From Pyropia haitanensis (lineage: Eukaryota; Rhodophyta; Bangiophyceae; Bangiales; Bangiaceae): DNA of 64,000 bases. This document shows positions 1-11,441 of the stretch, piece after piece (position 1 is the first letter of the stretch; each line of letters opens with the position of its first letter). The notes beneath the pieces were generated by a model. The model searched no databases, was not told where the DNA came from, and saw only the letters and a list, made by a program, of their open reading frames with translations. The DNA lies in the NCBI GenBank assembly GCA_008729055.1, contig SDUX01000004.1:6278559-6342558 (forward strand). Direction: 5' to 3'. Position numbers and translations under genes: made by a program.

Positions 1-1571
1 CGCGGCCGGCAGGCGGGTGCCGTCGTCCCCCCCCGCGTCGATAAACAGGTTGCGGCGGAGGAAGCCCGCGACCGCCGCGGCGGTCGCTTCGGGCTCGTCC
101 TCGTGGACGGCGTGGCCCGCCGACGGGATCATGACGGTCTGGAACTTGCCCTGCATCTGCGCAATCATCAGCTCCCGGTCCAGGCGGTCCACGCCGGCCA
201 GCACCAGCACCTTGGCCACGTTGCAGCGGAGGAAGGCGGCGCTGAGGCCGACAAACCAGCCCCGCCAGTACGCTTCCGACTTTTCCAGCTGCGTCCGCCA
301 CGTCCACCGCGGCCGCTGCCGCGGGCGAGCGCCACCGCCGCCGCCGCCGCCGTCACCGCCGCCGCCCGCGCCGTCGCCGCCGCCGGCGCGCCCTGGGTGG
401 AGACCGTCCCCACCGGCGGCGGCGCCCGGCGGGTGTACGAGGACCAGCTGGGGCGGCACGGAGATGCGGGCCGACGCGGACCGCCGCACGTGGCCCGCGT
501 TGACAACGTAGCGGATGCCCCGCGGCACAGACGCAAACGAGCGGGAGCGGGAGCGGAGCCAGGAGCTCATGTACGGCAGCGCCTGCACGGCGGTGCCTTC
601 GACCACGTCAATGACGACCAGCCCAATGACGCTGCGCAGGCGGCCCGACGCGACGAGGCGCGTCGCGATCGCGCCGCCCATCGAGTGGCCCACCACGACC
701 AGCGACGGCGGCGGGGGCCCGTCACCGCCCGCCGCCGTCGCCGCCGTCGCCGCCGCCGCGCCCGGCCCGTACAGGGCGGTCACCACCCCCACCGCGTCGT
801 CCACCTGCTGCTCCGCCGACAGCTCGTACTCCCGCGCCGCGTCCGCCGTCACCGTGTGGCCGTGCGCGCGCGCGTCGTACGCAACGACCCGCACCGCGTC
901 GGGCCCCGCGTCGGCGACGAGCGCCTGCGCGGTGCGGGCCCAGGAGAGCGCGCAGTGGCCGCCGCCGTGGAGCAGCAGCACCACCACCGTGGCGGCCGCT
1001 GAGCCCGCCGCGTACACACGGAAGCGGTCCCCGCCGACGGGCACGTCGTGGCACTCGGCAAAGCAGGTGTCCCACGGGAGGGGGTCCCACTCGCCGCCGC
1101 CGCCGCCGCCGCCGCCGTCGCCGCCGCCGTCGTCGCCATCGTCCAGCTGGGCCTCTAGGTCCCCAAACTGGAAGGCGCCGCCGGGCCCAGCCGGCGACGC
1201 CGGCGGCAGCGACGCGCTGTTGCCGCCGCTGGGGGGGGAGGCCCGGCGGCGGCGGTTCCAGTGGAAAGGCCGGAGGGGGGAGCGCCGCCCCGCGCGACCG
1301 CCTGCGCGCGAACCATCTCCAGCGGCGATCGGTCGTGGCCACCGTGGGCGGCGGCGGGGGCGGGCGGCCGCCCCCCGAGCGGCGCCCGCCGCACCGCCCC
1401 CATCAACGGCGACGCCGGCGGCCGGCCGCCGTCGCCGCCGCCGTCGCCGCCACCATCCACGCGATCGGCAAAGGCGTGGCGCGCGGCGGGGGCGTCGGCG
1501 ATGGGCGCCAGGCCGGCGCCGCCCATCGGGTCGTCGTCGTCGGAGCAGCCGCCATCGCCTTGGCACTGCAT
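1..1571 (-). CDS. PPME1: Protein phosphatase methylesterase 1 (PP2A demethylase), 3' end cut by window
   Basis: Alpha/beta-hydrolase that removes the carboxyl-terminal methyl ester from the PP2A catalytic subunit. On the minus strand the conserved order is clear: WDPLPWDTCF, the oxyanion stretch LLHGGGHCALSWA, DARAHGHT, nucleophile elbow VGHSMGGAI (Ser codon about 682-684), acid strand VIDVVEGTAVQAL, then LEKSEAYWRGWFVGLS, LAGVDRLDRELMIAQMQGKFQ and catalytic His in AGHAVHEDEP. These match PPME1 block by block, including the PP2A-contacting DVVEGTA and AGVDRLD segments. The frame is still open at base 1, so the last residues and the stop lie outside. The chosen start is the ATG at 1571 (MQCQGDGGCS), which gives an acidic, glycine-rich leader. 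That leader is one frame off the hydrolase, and adding one C to the eight-base run at 1231-1238 joins them. An intron ending at the CCTCCCCCCCCAG acceptor-like site (1229) is the alternative. Family assignment is very secure; the N-terminus is not. Confidence 0.93.
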
Positions 1572-4500
1572 GCCCGAGGCTGGCAATCCACCAGGGGAAG
1601 GGGCGGGGCGGGTGAACAAAAGGCACGCCGGCGGGGTGCGGAACAGGCAACAAGGAGGAGAGAGCAGCCGCCAAGCCGGGACAGATGACTGGTTTGTAGA
1701 CCGTAGCACCCAAGGGAGCACCACCCAAGGGAGACAGATGCGTCCGCTTGTCAAGGAGAGCGAGCACCCAGACGCACAAGGAGGCTATCGCCAGAGTGAA
1801 CCCCTCGCAAGACAGAGACTGGCCCGCCAGTGATGGCTGGCCTTCCTCCGCTGCGGCCGCCACACGACCACGAGCTGCCAGAGACGTGCTGACGCAGGAG
1901 GGGGAGGAAAGAGACAAACAAACGCCAGCTACAAGCGGAGTAACAACCAAGCACACGAGCGACAAGTAAGCGGCAGACGGATGCGGCCCAAGCCCATCAG
2001 TCGGTGGCGCAGCGGGTCGTAGTGTGCGCTGCAGTCCCACGCCGCCGCGGCGCCCGAGGCAGAGCGCGCCGCGACCAGGCGGCCGCTCCCGCCGGTGCTG
2101 CGAGCGACCGAGCGGGCGCGCGGACGCGTCGAATCGGACTGAGAGTGAATGCCACGTGTCTCCCTTCACAGCGAAAACAGCAAAATCGCGGAAAGAAAAT
2201 GAAAGGCCAGTCGAGGGGGGGGCACGACGGGCGCTGCCGTCCCACGCGCCCAGCCCGCGGCGTCTGCCGGCCAGGCGCCATAGGTCGACCGCTGCCCACC
2301 GTCTGTACAAACGGCGCTTCCTGTAGTTCCATTTGCGGGAGAGTCGTGATGACCAGCTCTACCCAAAGTTATGGTTCCCCCCCGGCTGCGTCTCTAGGGG
2401 CGACCCCAGCAGCGTACTACCTGCCTGGCGGGGGCAGCTGGGCAGTCCCCGCTGCCGTCCTCCCCCAGTCATAAAGCTCGGCGCTTTACTAGCCGCCGCG
2501 GCCGTGGCTACGCAACGCTGCGGCAGGCCGCCCGCACGACGGTGCCAACCGGCCTGTCGCCTCCGCACCCTCCGCTGGTACGGCAGCGCGGCGGCTTGTT
2601 GTCGTCCGCCACCGTCGCCTGCACGTGTATCATCGTTTCTCAAAACCAAACCCCGAGACACTCTGGTCCCGATGGCTGGGCTGATGAGCTGCCGGCGTGG
2701 TCGGGGGGCGCCGACGGTAAGCTTTGGGATGCACCGATACGGCGGGTGCGCCGGCTGCCGGTGCGCTGGTGGGGCAAGAGCGCCCGCCGAGGTCGTGGCG
2801 GCGGGTCCCGCAGGGGCGGCTGCGCCCGCCGCACCCCCGATAGCCCCGCGGTTTGGGCTGGCGGTCGTCAACGCTGGGCGCGTCGGCTCCCCGTCGACCT
2901 GGCACTTCGCCCGCGGCTGTCAGTTGAACAATAATTGATAGGAAACTGGTCAAGTACCAGGAATGGAACAGCTGTGCTATCAGCCCCCCATGTGCCCGAG
3001 AAAAGGGGGCTCCCATTGATCCGGGCCAGCCAGTCACATCACTCCATCACCGCACCCATCTAGGACCCAGTTGCCGTCACGCTCTTTCATTGGCTGGTGA
3101 TACACAAGTCACCTTGGGACCTCCACGGATTTTTTTGAGGGATAAACAGGTCGCCACATATCGGCAGCCTTTGAGTCCACAAGGAAAAGCAAGAAAAACG
3201 GCCTTGTTTTTGGTCACGGTTTAAGACCCAGTGCGCTGCTGGGCGGCCAAGCTCTGCGTCGACACCCACAACTCTCCCGCCGGCTTGGCGACACTTGTGG
3301 CGCGGGCCATCCGCGGGGCGGTCCCCGTGGAGCCCGGCTCTTACGCGAGGGAAATCAAGGCGAAACGGGCGGCGGTGGCGCGGGAGCTTCAGGTGCGCGC
3401 CCTCCGGCGAGCGGCGGCGGCTCTGTGGGGTCCGGTGTGGGCGCCGGGGCGGCAGCAGCTTCGATGGGGGCGGGCGTGGACACACGGGTTGGCGGCAGCA
3501 TCGGTGGCGGCGGCGGTGGCGGCGGCGGCAGCGGCGGCGGCGATGGTGGTATCGGCGGCGGCGGCTCTGGCGGCGGCGGGAGTGTCGGCGGCGGGCCACG
3601 GGGTCACTGGCAGCCGCCACACTGGCGAGGCGGCAGCTGTCGAACGAACGCACCCCCCCCCACACGATTCCGGCCGGCAGCGGGTGTGTCGGCTGGGACG
3701 CGACAGGGTGGGACAACCCGCCGTGACGTCGTGGCACATCATGGCCGCGTTCGCGTCTGGGAACTCTCCCGTGTCGTCACCCGCATCTCTGAGCGACCCG
3801 CGGGCTTTCCATTTTCCTCCGGCAGTACGCGTTGGCGTCGCTCGCCGCAAGGCACCCATTGGCTCGCTCTTCATCTTCCGTCGAGCCTTGCATTTGCTTC
3901 TCCATGGGGGGAGATGCCGTGGCTCTGCACGGCGCACTTGCTCCCAGCCTCTTGCCGTACCTGTCGGCCCAAGCATTCCCTGGGTGGCGCAAGGCACGTC
4001 TCCTGGTGTCTGTGTTAACACGCGCACGAGGGGGAGCAGAGGTCACGCATTGCTGACGACCGCCGGTAGGCGCTTGGGGGCGACAGACGCCGGCACACGG
4101 GGCCGCTCCGAGCGGTGACAGTGGTAGTCTGTTGGGGCGCTCCGTCGTATATGTCTTGTTTGTTCGTGTTAAGCTGTTATGTCTGCGCCAAGCGGGTGGG
4201 CTTATTGACATTGCTTCTCTCTCTCTAATTGTGAGGGGTGGCGGATTGGGAGCCGCCGACCGGCCAGCTGTCCCCGCCCTCCACGGGTGGGGGATCTCCG
4301 CCGCTCCAGCCAGGGGCGGGGGGGATATCAGCTGGGGGCGCGGGGGGGACCGCCGGCCGCCGACGGCCGGCACGTTCGTTTGCCCTCACGCCAGCGCTCT
4401 CGGCGCTGCGCGAGACGCTCCCTCCCACCTTCCCGGCTTGGCGCCCGCGTGAGACTCACCGTGGGCGAGTGCTTCTTCTTGCCTGCCTCCTTTGCGGGGC

Positions 4501-5537
4501 ACGCTGTTTGCCCTCTCTTGTTCTGGGCGCGAGCACATTCTCGCGCCCAAGGTTTGGCCGGCTTGCTGTGGCGATCTTTGGACACACACGCACCCGGCCG
4601 AGCCAATATATAAACGTGTATCTATTGGCACACCCGCGGCTGGAGGCAGGAGTAAACGGAAAGCAGCAGCGCGGCGCGCACCGCCCGCAAGGGGCGCCCC
4701 CATGCCGAATGCCAGCGGGGCGGTGGGCAGAAGGAAACAGACGGACACGCGAGTCCGTTTCTTCGGGTTCATTTTTCGCATTGACACTTTCGCTCTTTCG
4801 TTTTTTCTGTGTTCTTTCTTGGGCCCGTTGACTCGTGCGGCCCGACGGCGCGGGCTGGCAAGCCACCCCGCACTGGTGCGCGACGCTCTCGACGCACGCA
4901 GGCGTTGCCAGGTAAAGAAGAGAAGGCAAACACCGCAGTCTCCAGTGTGGTATACAAAAATATGAAAGCATCAGCGTGTGCCGACGTCTGGTTTGCTGAG
5001 GGGCGGTTTCCCATCCTCCCCGTCGCCCACCCCCGCCGCTCTGCCCCACCCTATCCTCCGTCGCACTCGGCTGCTGCGCAATGGGATTCACCTTCGCCCG
5101 CATCCGCGGCTCCAAACGGCGGCCAGACCGCGTCACCCTGCGTCGAACCAAAAAGAGTAGAAAATTGTTGCTCACCGAGACGACAGTCCCGAGCCACATC
5201 CATCCCTGTTGTCACCGCGCCCAATGCCAAAAAGGCTACAGTCGGCCGCGCGGGCACACGCGGACCACAGACCCACCGCGCCTGTACACAGGCCGCCTCA
5301 TGAGCTCCTCATCCTCGGGGAACAAACAATAGCCATACGGTCACGGTACAAAGGGTTGTTTTCTTGTTAAACGTCAAATCGGCACCCGCATCAGCCCCCC
5401 CACCCACCCACTCCCTCTTGCGCCTCAAAAAGTTGGCGCAAGAGCCGCGACTGGCAACCGACGCGGACAGCAAGTGACCCCGCCGCCGCCTCTGGCTGCA
5501 CCGGCCACCTCAATGATGGCGCGGATGCCCAGTCCCG
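1572..5537. other. Intergenic region, no gene recognised
   Basis: About 4 kb between PPME1 and the secreted Cys-rich gene. It is less GC-extreme than the genes, especially 2900-3200 and 4440-5400, with stops in most frames. A segment at about 3250-3430 (+) reads like protein (KLCVDTHNSPAGLATLVARA) before running into a GGC repeat at 3480-3600, but it has no clear start, end or family, so it is not called. No tRNA, rRNA or transposase was recognised. Confidence 0.5.
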
Positions 5538-6692
5538 CTACGCCGAACCCCCAATCACGACGCTCCCACCGGCGCCACCGGCACCGCCGTTGCCGCCGTC
5601 GGGGCCCGCACCCCCGTTGCCGCCGTTGCCGCCATTGCCAGCCGTGATGCTGCCACTCGCCGGCGCCGCCGTCGGCGCCATACTGTCACTGTCATCGTGG
5701 TCGCCAGCCGCCGCGGTGGGAGCCGGCTGAGGCGCCTTCTTGACGGGGAAGAGCTTGCCAGGGAACAACTTGCCGGGGAAGAGCTTGCCGAGGCCCGGGA
5801 ACGCTACCACTACCTTGGCCTTGTCGCCGTTGCCGTTGCTGTGGTTGCTGCCGCTGTGGCCATCGTGGTCGTCGTCGTCGTCGTCGCTGTCGTCGTCGTT
5901 GTGGTCGTCGCCGCTGCCAGACGACGACGTGGGCGCCGCCGTGACGAGAAAGACCTTGCCATAGTTGATGCCCGGCACCACAAACACCACCTTGGGCGTC
6001 GCCGTCGGCGACGGCGCCGGCGCCGGCGTCACAACCACAACCACCGTCTTGCCATTCACCACCTTTGTCACCGGCGTCGCCGTCGGGCACGGCACCGCGC
6101 ACGTCTTCTTAACCAGCACCTGCGACGTGCACTTTTTGGTCACCCGCACGTCCCGCACGCACTGCACGTTGGCGCCGCCGCCCGTCGACGTGTCGTGGTG
6201 CGAAGAATGGGACACAGAGGGGCACGCCACCACCCGGCGCTCCGTCACCACACAGTCCTTGGTCACCGTCTGGACGGCGCTGCAGTCCTTGACGACCACG
6301 CACGGCGTCGGCGATGGTGTCGGCGTCGGGCACGCCTTGGCACACGTCCGCCGCTCGACCACCGCCGTCTTGCACGCCGCGTCGGTGGTCGTCTCGAGGA
6401 AGCAGCGGCTGCCCGCCACCACCACCGCCGCGTGCGTGGTGCACGCCACGGGGGTGGTCGTCTTGGTGCGGCACGTCGCGTCGACGACGCGCTTGATGGA
6501 GCAGTCAAACGTGACGACACAGGGGGTGGGCACAGGGCTGGCCATCGCCGACGGCTTGGCCGCTGCCCCGGCGGGGGACTTGACGAACACCACCGTGCGG
6601 GCGGCGGGGAGCGCCGCCGCGGCGGACGCGGCCGCCGCGACGGCCACGAGCACGCCCGCCGCGGCGACGGCACACCGCCGTACGCTCACCAT
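5538..6692 (-). CDS. Secreted cysteine-rich protein with Gly-rich tail, hypothetical
   Basis: A 384-residue product from the ATG at 6692; the frame is open 8 codons further upstream but without an ATG. Residues 1-30 form a signal peptide (MVSVRRCAV followed by a long Ala/Val core, possible cleavage near ALPAA). The mature part carries two copies of a cysteine module: PCVVTFDCS ... TPVAC and PCVVVKDCS ... RVVAC. Each is followed by a CxxxCPTPTP- or CAVPCPTATP-type linker, with further evenly spaced Cys in QCVRDVRVTKKC. Then come an Asp/Ser/His-rich acidic stretch, a triplicated GKLFPGKLFP motif and a glycine/asparagine-rich C-terminus (GGNGGNGGAGPDGG). The design suggests an extracellular-matrix or cell-wall protein. 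No known family was recognised, so that role is inference. Third positions are strongly G/C and the disulfide-like spacing is regular, which supports real coding. Confidence 0.75.
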   Translation of the reverse strand: MVSVRRCAVAAAGVLVAVAAAASAAAALPAARTVVFVKSPAGAAAKPSAMASPVPTPCVVTFDCSIKRVVDATCRTKTTTPVACTTHAAVVVAGSRCFLETTTDAACKTAVVERRTCAKACPTPTPSPTPCVVVKDCSAVQTVTKDCVVTERRVVACPSVSHSSHHDTSTGGGANVQCVRDVRVTKKCTSQVLVKKTCAVPCPTATPVTKVVNGKTVVVVVTPAPAPSPTATPKVVFVVPGINYGKVFLVTAAPTSSSGSGDDHNDDDSDDDDDDHDGHSGSNHSNGNGDKAKVVVAFPGLGKLFPGKLFPGKLFPVKKAPQPAPTAAAGDHDDSDSMAPTAAPASGSITAGNGGNGGNGGAGPDGGNGGAGGAGGSVVIGGSA

Positions 6693-9144
6693 GACTGGGT
6701 GGGTGGGGGGAAGCAAGGGAGCGTGAGGCGAGGGGGGGTCAGGTGCGGCAGTGCTGGATGGCAGGCCCTTGGTGAGAAGCGGTGTGTGCCGAAGGGGGGG
6801 GTGCTGGTTTTGGGTGCCAGCGAGGGAGTGCTCGGATGGTTGTCGGCCGGTCGGCTGATGTAGCCGGCTGGCGAGGCGAGCACAGGCAGCGGGTGAGCCG
6901 TGTTGGTGACCGCAGGGGGTGGACCGGCGGCGGCCGCTGCGGTGCTACCGCGCCCGCGGCTGCCCCGTGCCTGCGCTTTCCCCAGAGGCCTCGCCTGGGC
7001 AGCCGCCGCTACCGACTGTCGCGACTGCGTCTACTCCCCGTCCACCACCCACGGCGGCGGCGCCAACGCCGCACCGCGTGGCCGCCAGCGGGTGACGCGC
7101 CGCGACCCATGCGCAGGCGCCGCCGCGCCATGCACACAAGGGCGGTGCCGCTCCCACGGACGCAACCGCTTCCCGGCGCCATTTACACTTTGGCGCCTCC
7201 CCCACACCCCACCACCGTCTCCCGCCACCTCTGCGGGCGCGGGTGGTCCAGGGGGAATGGATGGCAGCAGCGATGCAAGGCCTTCGCAGTGTCATTTGCA
7301 CGCCTCACCTCGCGCGGCGGCAACGGATGGACGGCGCGGCGGCCGACGCCGCCGCCGCTTGCACCACCCACAGGGGCCGCCCGCGGCGTGTCCCCCTCCC
7401 CACGTCCCCTCGGCGGCGCGCCGACGCGTGCGTGCACGCCGTCGATGGGCGCGCGGTGGCGTCTGGCGCATCGTGCCGGCGGCGCAGGGGAGCAGACGTG
7501 CCGCGCGGGGGCGGTCTGGGCGGCGGCAAACCTTTGCATCGCGCGCTGGGGGGGGGGGGACCGCCGGGGATCCACGCGGCGCGAGGGGCGGCTGGCAAGG
7601 GGATCTCTGGCGCGGCGGCGCTCGCCGCCGCCCCTCCCCCTCGGCCCGTCGGGGCGGGCTTCCGCTGCTGCTGCCGGCCGCCGGCGGCCGCGCGTCGTCA
7701 CCCCGTCGTGGGTGCATGCCGACCGCGGCGTGTGGCTCGCGTGGCGGGCTGCCGACGCGGCGACACTGTCGGCACATGCGCCACGCGGCCGCCGCCCGAC
7801 TCGCAGGCGGGTGCCATCCGTGGTTGGTGCAGCAGCAGGAGGGGCACGCGGCGGCGTCATCATCCGCGCGCCGCGGCCGGGCCGCCGCGGCGGTCGGGCG
7901 CGGCGCGCGCGGTGCCACGGCGCCGCACCGGTCCCCAGAATGGGACGAGGGGCCGTCGCGGGACGGGATCGCGGCACGCCGTCCCTTCGATTCACGCCCG
8001 ATCGGCGGTGGGGCCGCTGCCGCGACCGGACGGCGGCGGCGCGGCCGCGTGCGCTTCACCAAGACAGCACACCTGCCGGCCGGCGCGTGCGGTCAGTGTC
8101 CACGGGAGGCTGGTTGGCGACGTGCAGTGGATAGGCACGGGCCGTCAGTGTACAACCTGACAGGGGTTTGTACAGTTCTGTATTGGACAGGTATGGACAG
8201 AATCCGGGTGCCTCGTGGTTCAACTGGCAGACAAGCACGGATGAATACGGTCACGGGTGCAACCTTGTTTCGGTCCGTCGGCTGGGGAGGACGGGCTCGG
8301 TCCGAACGCCGTCGCGCGCTGGTGGTGGCCACGGCGGTGGTCCCGCCACGGGCGTCGGCGCGACAGCCAGGGAGCAGAAGCTAGCGGCCTCGGTGCTCTC
8401 GGCGACCCATGGCTGTAGCTGTGTCGAATGGGCGTGAGTGCACCATCCACCGTACGCGCACCGCTGGTCAGCACTGCCGCAGGCCCTGGGCACCGACGCG
8501 CGTGCTCCCCCGCCATCTATGAGCAGCGGCGCGCTCCAGCTCCGCCACCGGGGTGGCAGCGTCCGTGCACACGGGCTGTGGAGCCGCGGCGCCTCTGCCA
8601 ACGCCCGCGCATACGGCCCGCGCAGAGGGCTGCCGCTGACCAGGAGCGCCAATGTCCATGGCCTCGACCAGCAGCGCTGTGCCGGCCTGCATTCAGCAAG
8701 CCAACGGCTGGGTTTCCCCAATGGCCCGAGGGCCACTGCTGGAGGGGAAGCTCCCCGCTCGTTGGGTGTGGCGGCGCGCGTAGTCCCCAGCGCAGCCAGG
8801 CGGCCGCTGCACGCACCGTCGCCCACGGACGACCATCACCACGCGGTGCCGCAGCAATACGTCACCACAGCGTCTCTCTGTAGTCAAGAGCGAGGCCACA
8901 GCACGACCAACATGTGTATATACACTGGCTGCTTCAACAAAAAAGAGGCATATGCAACAGCGCGTCCACGGGGCCGAGCTCGCCACACAGCGGCCCACAA
9001 AACAACCAAACGAACCAAACAACGGCAACATCGCGTACCGCCCACCGTCTCGCACTCCCCAGCCTCTGTTCAGAGCACGCTCCGCCATTGCCGGTGACCT
9101 CCCCTATGGTTCGTTCTCCCAATCCCCGCCACCCCCCCCCCCAT
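6693..9144. other. Intergenic region, no gene recognised
   Basis: About 2.4 kb of mostly GC-rich sequence with long overlapping open frames on both strands (6782-8384). None has a recognisable domain, consistent composition or convincing start. A lower-GC stretch at 8870-9060 precedes the NAE1 stop and is probably its 3' flank. No RNA gene was recognised. Confidence 0.45.
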
Positions 9145-11441
9145 TCACGCCTCAAAGCTCTCGGTGGTGCCCGCCATCAGGTTGACCACCACCGTGTTGT
9201 TGACCGGCACAAACTGCTTGGTCACCAGCTTCATCACCTCCTGCGCGGCGAGGCCACCCACCAGCGCCGCCACCGGGTGGAGCTCCGCCGCCGCCGCGCG
9301 GACCACCTCCACCACGTCCCCGTCGTCGACCGCGGCGGGGGGCAGGCCCACCTCCACCCGCACTGCCGCCGCCAGATCCCGCACCAGCGCCGCGTCGCCG
9401 TCCACGTCCACCCCGTCGAGGCCGCCGTACACGTCCTCCCCCGGGTACCGCCCGTGCTGGCCGTAAAAGCGGTCCGCCGCACGGAGGAGGACGTAGATGG
9501 ACACGGCCGACGGCGACGCGCCGTCGCCCGCATTCGCCTCGTAAAAGGCGGGCAGGCCCGACGGCAGCGCGGGCGACGCGGGCGCGGCGGCGGCGGCGCC
9601 CGCGTCCCGCGCCCCGTCGGGGCTGCCGTACCGCCCGCCGCCGCCGTCGCCGCCGCCCGCAAAGACGCCGCCAACGGTGCCGGTGTAGCCGGCGCTCGTG
9701 TACGCAGCCAGCGGCAGGCCGCCCTCGATGCGCGCCGTGGGGGAACCCCCGTCGGTCACCGCGGCGCCGTCAGGGCCCCCCGCCCGGCCGGCGGTGCCCC
9801 ACTCGTCGTCGAGCGAGCGGTACCGCAGGACGCGCACCGCCGCAGCGTGGCGACAAAACGACTTGACGCTCGCCTCATCCCACGCGGGCAGCACCGGCTG
9901 CGCCGCGTCGCCCCCCCCTCCGCCACCGCCGCCGCCGCCGCCGCCGCTGCCGCCGCCGCCGCCGCCACCGCCGCCGCCGACGCCACCCCCCCCCACGCTG
10001 CCAGGGGTCTCCCCCCCCTACCCCCCCCACCAGACAGTTCACACCCCGCGTCCACCGAGCGCCCCCCCGTCGGCGACAGCGTCGTCGGACGGCGGGCGGC
10101 CGCGACTGGCCGGCGCGGGGCGAGCGCCGCCGCCGCGGCGGCAACGCGACGCGCGTCGGCGCGCGCGCGGTCGGCGTAGACGGTCTGGAGCGCAACGTAG
10201 CTGGCCGTGTCGGCGGTCATGTCCGGGAGGGCGCCCGCCAGCGGCAGCCGCCCGTCATTGGCGGCGACAAACTCGCGCAGCGCCGCGGCGTGGAGCCAAA
10301 ACGACGCCGCGTCCGCGGCGAGCGCGTCCGCGCCCGACGCCCACCCGCCGTACAGCGGCGGCGCCGCGCCGCCGCCGGGCGGCGTGCCCGCCCGCCCCCG
10401 CGGTGGCAGTGGCGGCCGGCTCGGGCGGCGGCCGCCGCGGCCGTCGGCCGGCCGCTCATCCCGTGCCGGGTCCGCGCGCGGGTGCGCCAGCACCGCCGCC
10501 ACCGCCGGCGACGGCACGCCCGCCGCCGGGTCGGCGGCGGCACGGATGTGCGCCGGCCGGGCGGCCTCGTCAAAGTTGTCCGCGTCGCGCAGCGCCGGCC
10601 GGCGGAGCGCGGCGAGGCGCTTTTTAAACGCCGCCCGCCCCGCGGGCGTCGGTGGCACCCCCCCGCCGCCCTCCGTGGCCGCCCACGACGACAGCGCCTT
10701 GAGCAGCAGCACCACCGCCGGCACGTGCGCGTACGCCGTGTCGTCGAGGGCGTCGAGGTCCGTCGCGGCGGCGAGTGCGGCGAGCTCCGGCCACGGCGCC
10801 GCGACGCGCAGGTCCGCGCCGCCGTCGGCCGAGCCGTCGCGGGCGTCGAGGACGGTCGCCTCGGGCGCGGCGACCACCCGCACCAGCCCGTACAGGCCGT
10901 ACGCGCGGGCCACCACCAGCGGCACGCCCGTCACCCAGCACGCGCGCGCGAGGCGGCGGAGGGCGGGGTGGCCCTCGCCCAGCTGCGTCGCGACCACCAC
11001 CGTGTAGGCCGACACGAACGCGACGGCGGCAGCGTCGGCGGCGTCGGCGCCGTCGTCGGCAACGGCGGCGCCACCGCCATCGTCGCCATTGAGGAGGGCG
11101 GCCAGGTCCTTTGGCCGCGCCGTCCCCGCGGCGGCGGCGTTGAGCTCGCCCAGCGCCGCGACCGCGGCCGCCGCCTTGGACGACCCGACCGGCGCCGCGT
11201 CGGGCGTGAGGAAAAAGTTGGCCCCGTAATCCCGGGCGGTGACCGTGCCGCCGTCGACGAGTGCGAACGCGCCAACGCCGGGGAGGACCAGGTTCTTGAG
11301 CGTCTCCGTGCCCGTCGCGGACGCGGTGACGACGCAGACGGCGGCGGCCTCGAGGCGCCGCTGGCCCGCCTCACCCCACAGGCGGATCTGCCGGTCGTAG
11401 CGGTCGGTGGGGCCGCCGGCTTTGGCCGACGCCGCCTCCAT
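9145..11441 (-). CDS. NAE1: NEDD8-activating enzyme E1 regulatory subunit (AXR1/APP-BP1/ULA1 type)
   Basis: Non-catalytic half of the heterodimeric NEDD8 E1. With UBA3/ECR1 (not in this window) it adenylates NEDD8 for cullin neddylation. The N-terminus is diagnostic: DRYDRQIRLWGEAGQ, VVTASATGTETLKNLVLPG (the ATGTE version that replaces the ATP-binding glycine loop of catalytic E1s), DYGANFFL, then TVVVATQL and YGLYGLVRVV. Middle blocks FWLHAAALREFVA and GALPDMTADTASYVALQ match the family. The end is typical: GRYPGEDVYG, AAELHPVAALVGGLAAQEVMKL and TKQFVPVNNT. No catalytic cysteine motif is expected or seen. Start is the ATG at 11441, two residues before the family usually begins. The frame changes once between about 10080 and 9985 among C-runs (9986-9994, 10011-10018, 10021-10028); the span is one base short of a multiple of three. 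A small intron there is possible but unnecessary. An Ala/Gly/Pro-rich insert enlarges the catalytic-Cys-like domain. Confidence 0.95.

Noticed and set aside
3231..3480. Protein-like segment KLCVDTHNSPAGLATLVARA
   Set aside because: Too short, no family, runs into a GGC repeat and has no clear gene structure.
6782..8384. Overlapping 450- and 494-codon plus-strand frames
   Set aside because: Low-complexity Arg/Ala/Pro composition on every frame, no conserved motif, equally open on the opposite strand.
9985..10080. Intron in NAE1 with a CCTGGCAG acceptor
   Set aside because: Possible, but the single-base homopolymer loss seen in six other genes explains the frame change more simply; cDNA would settle it.
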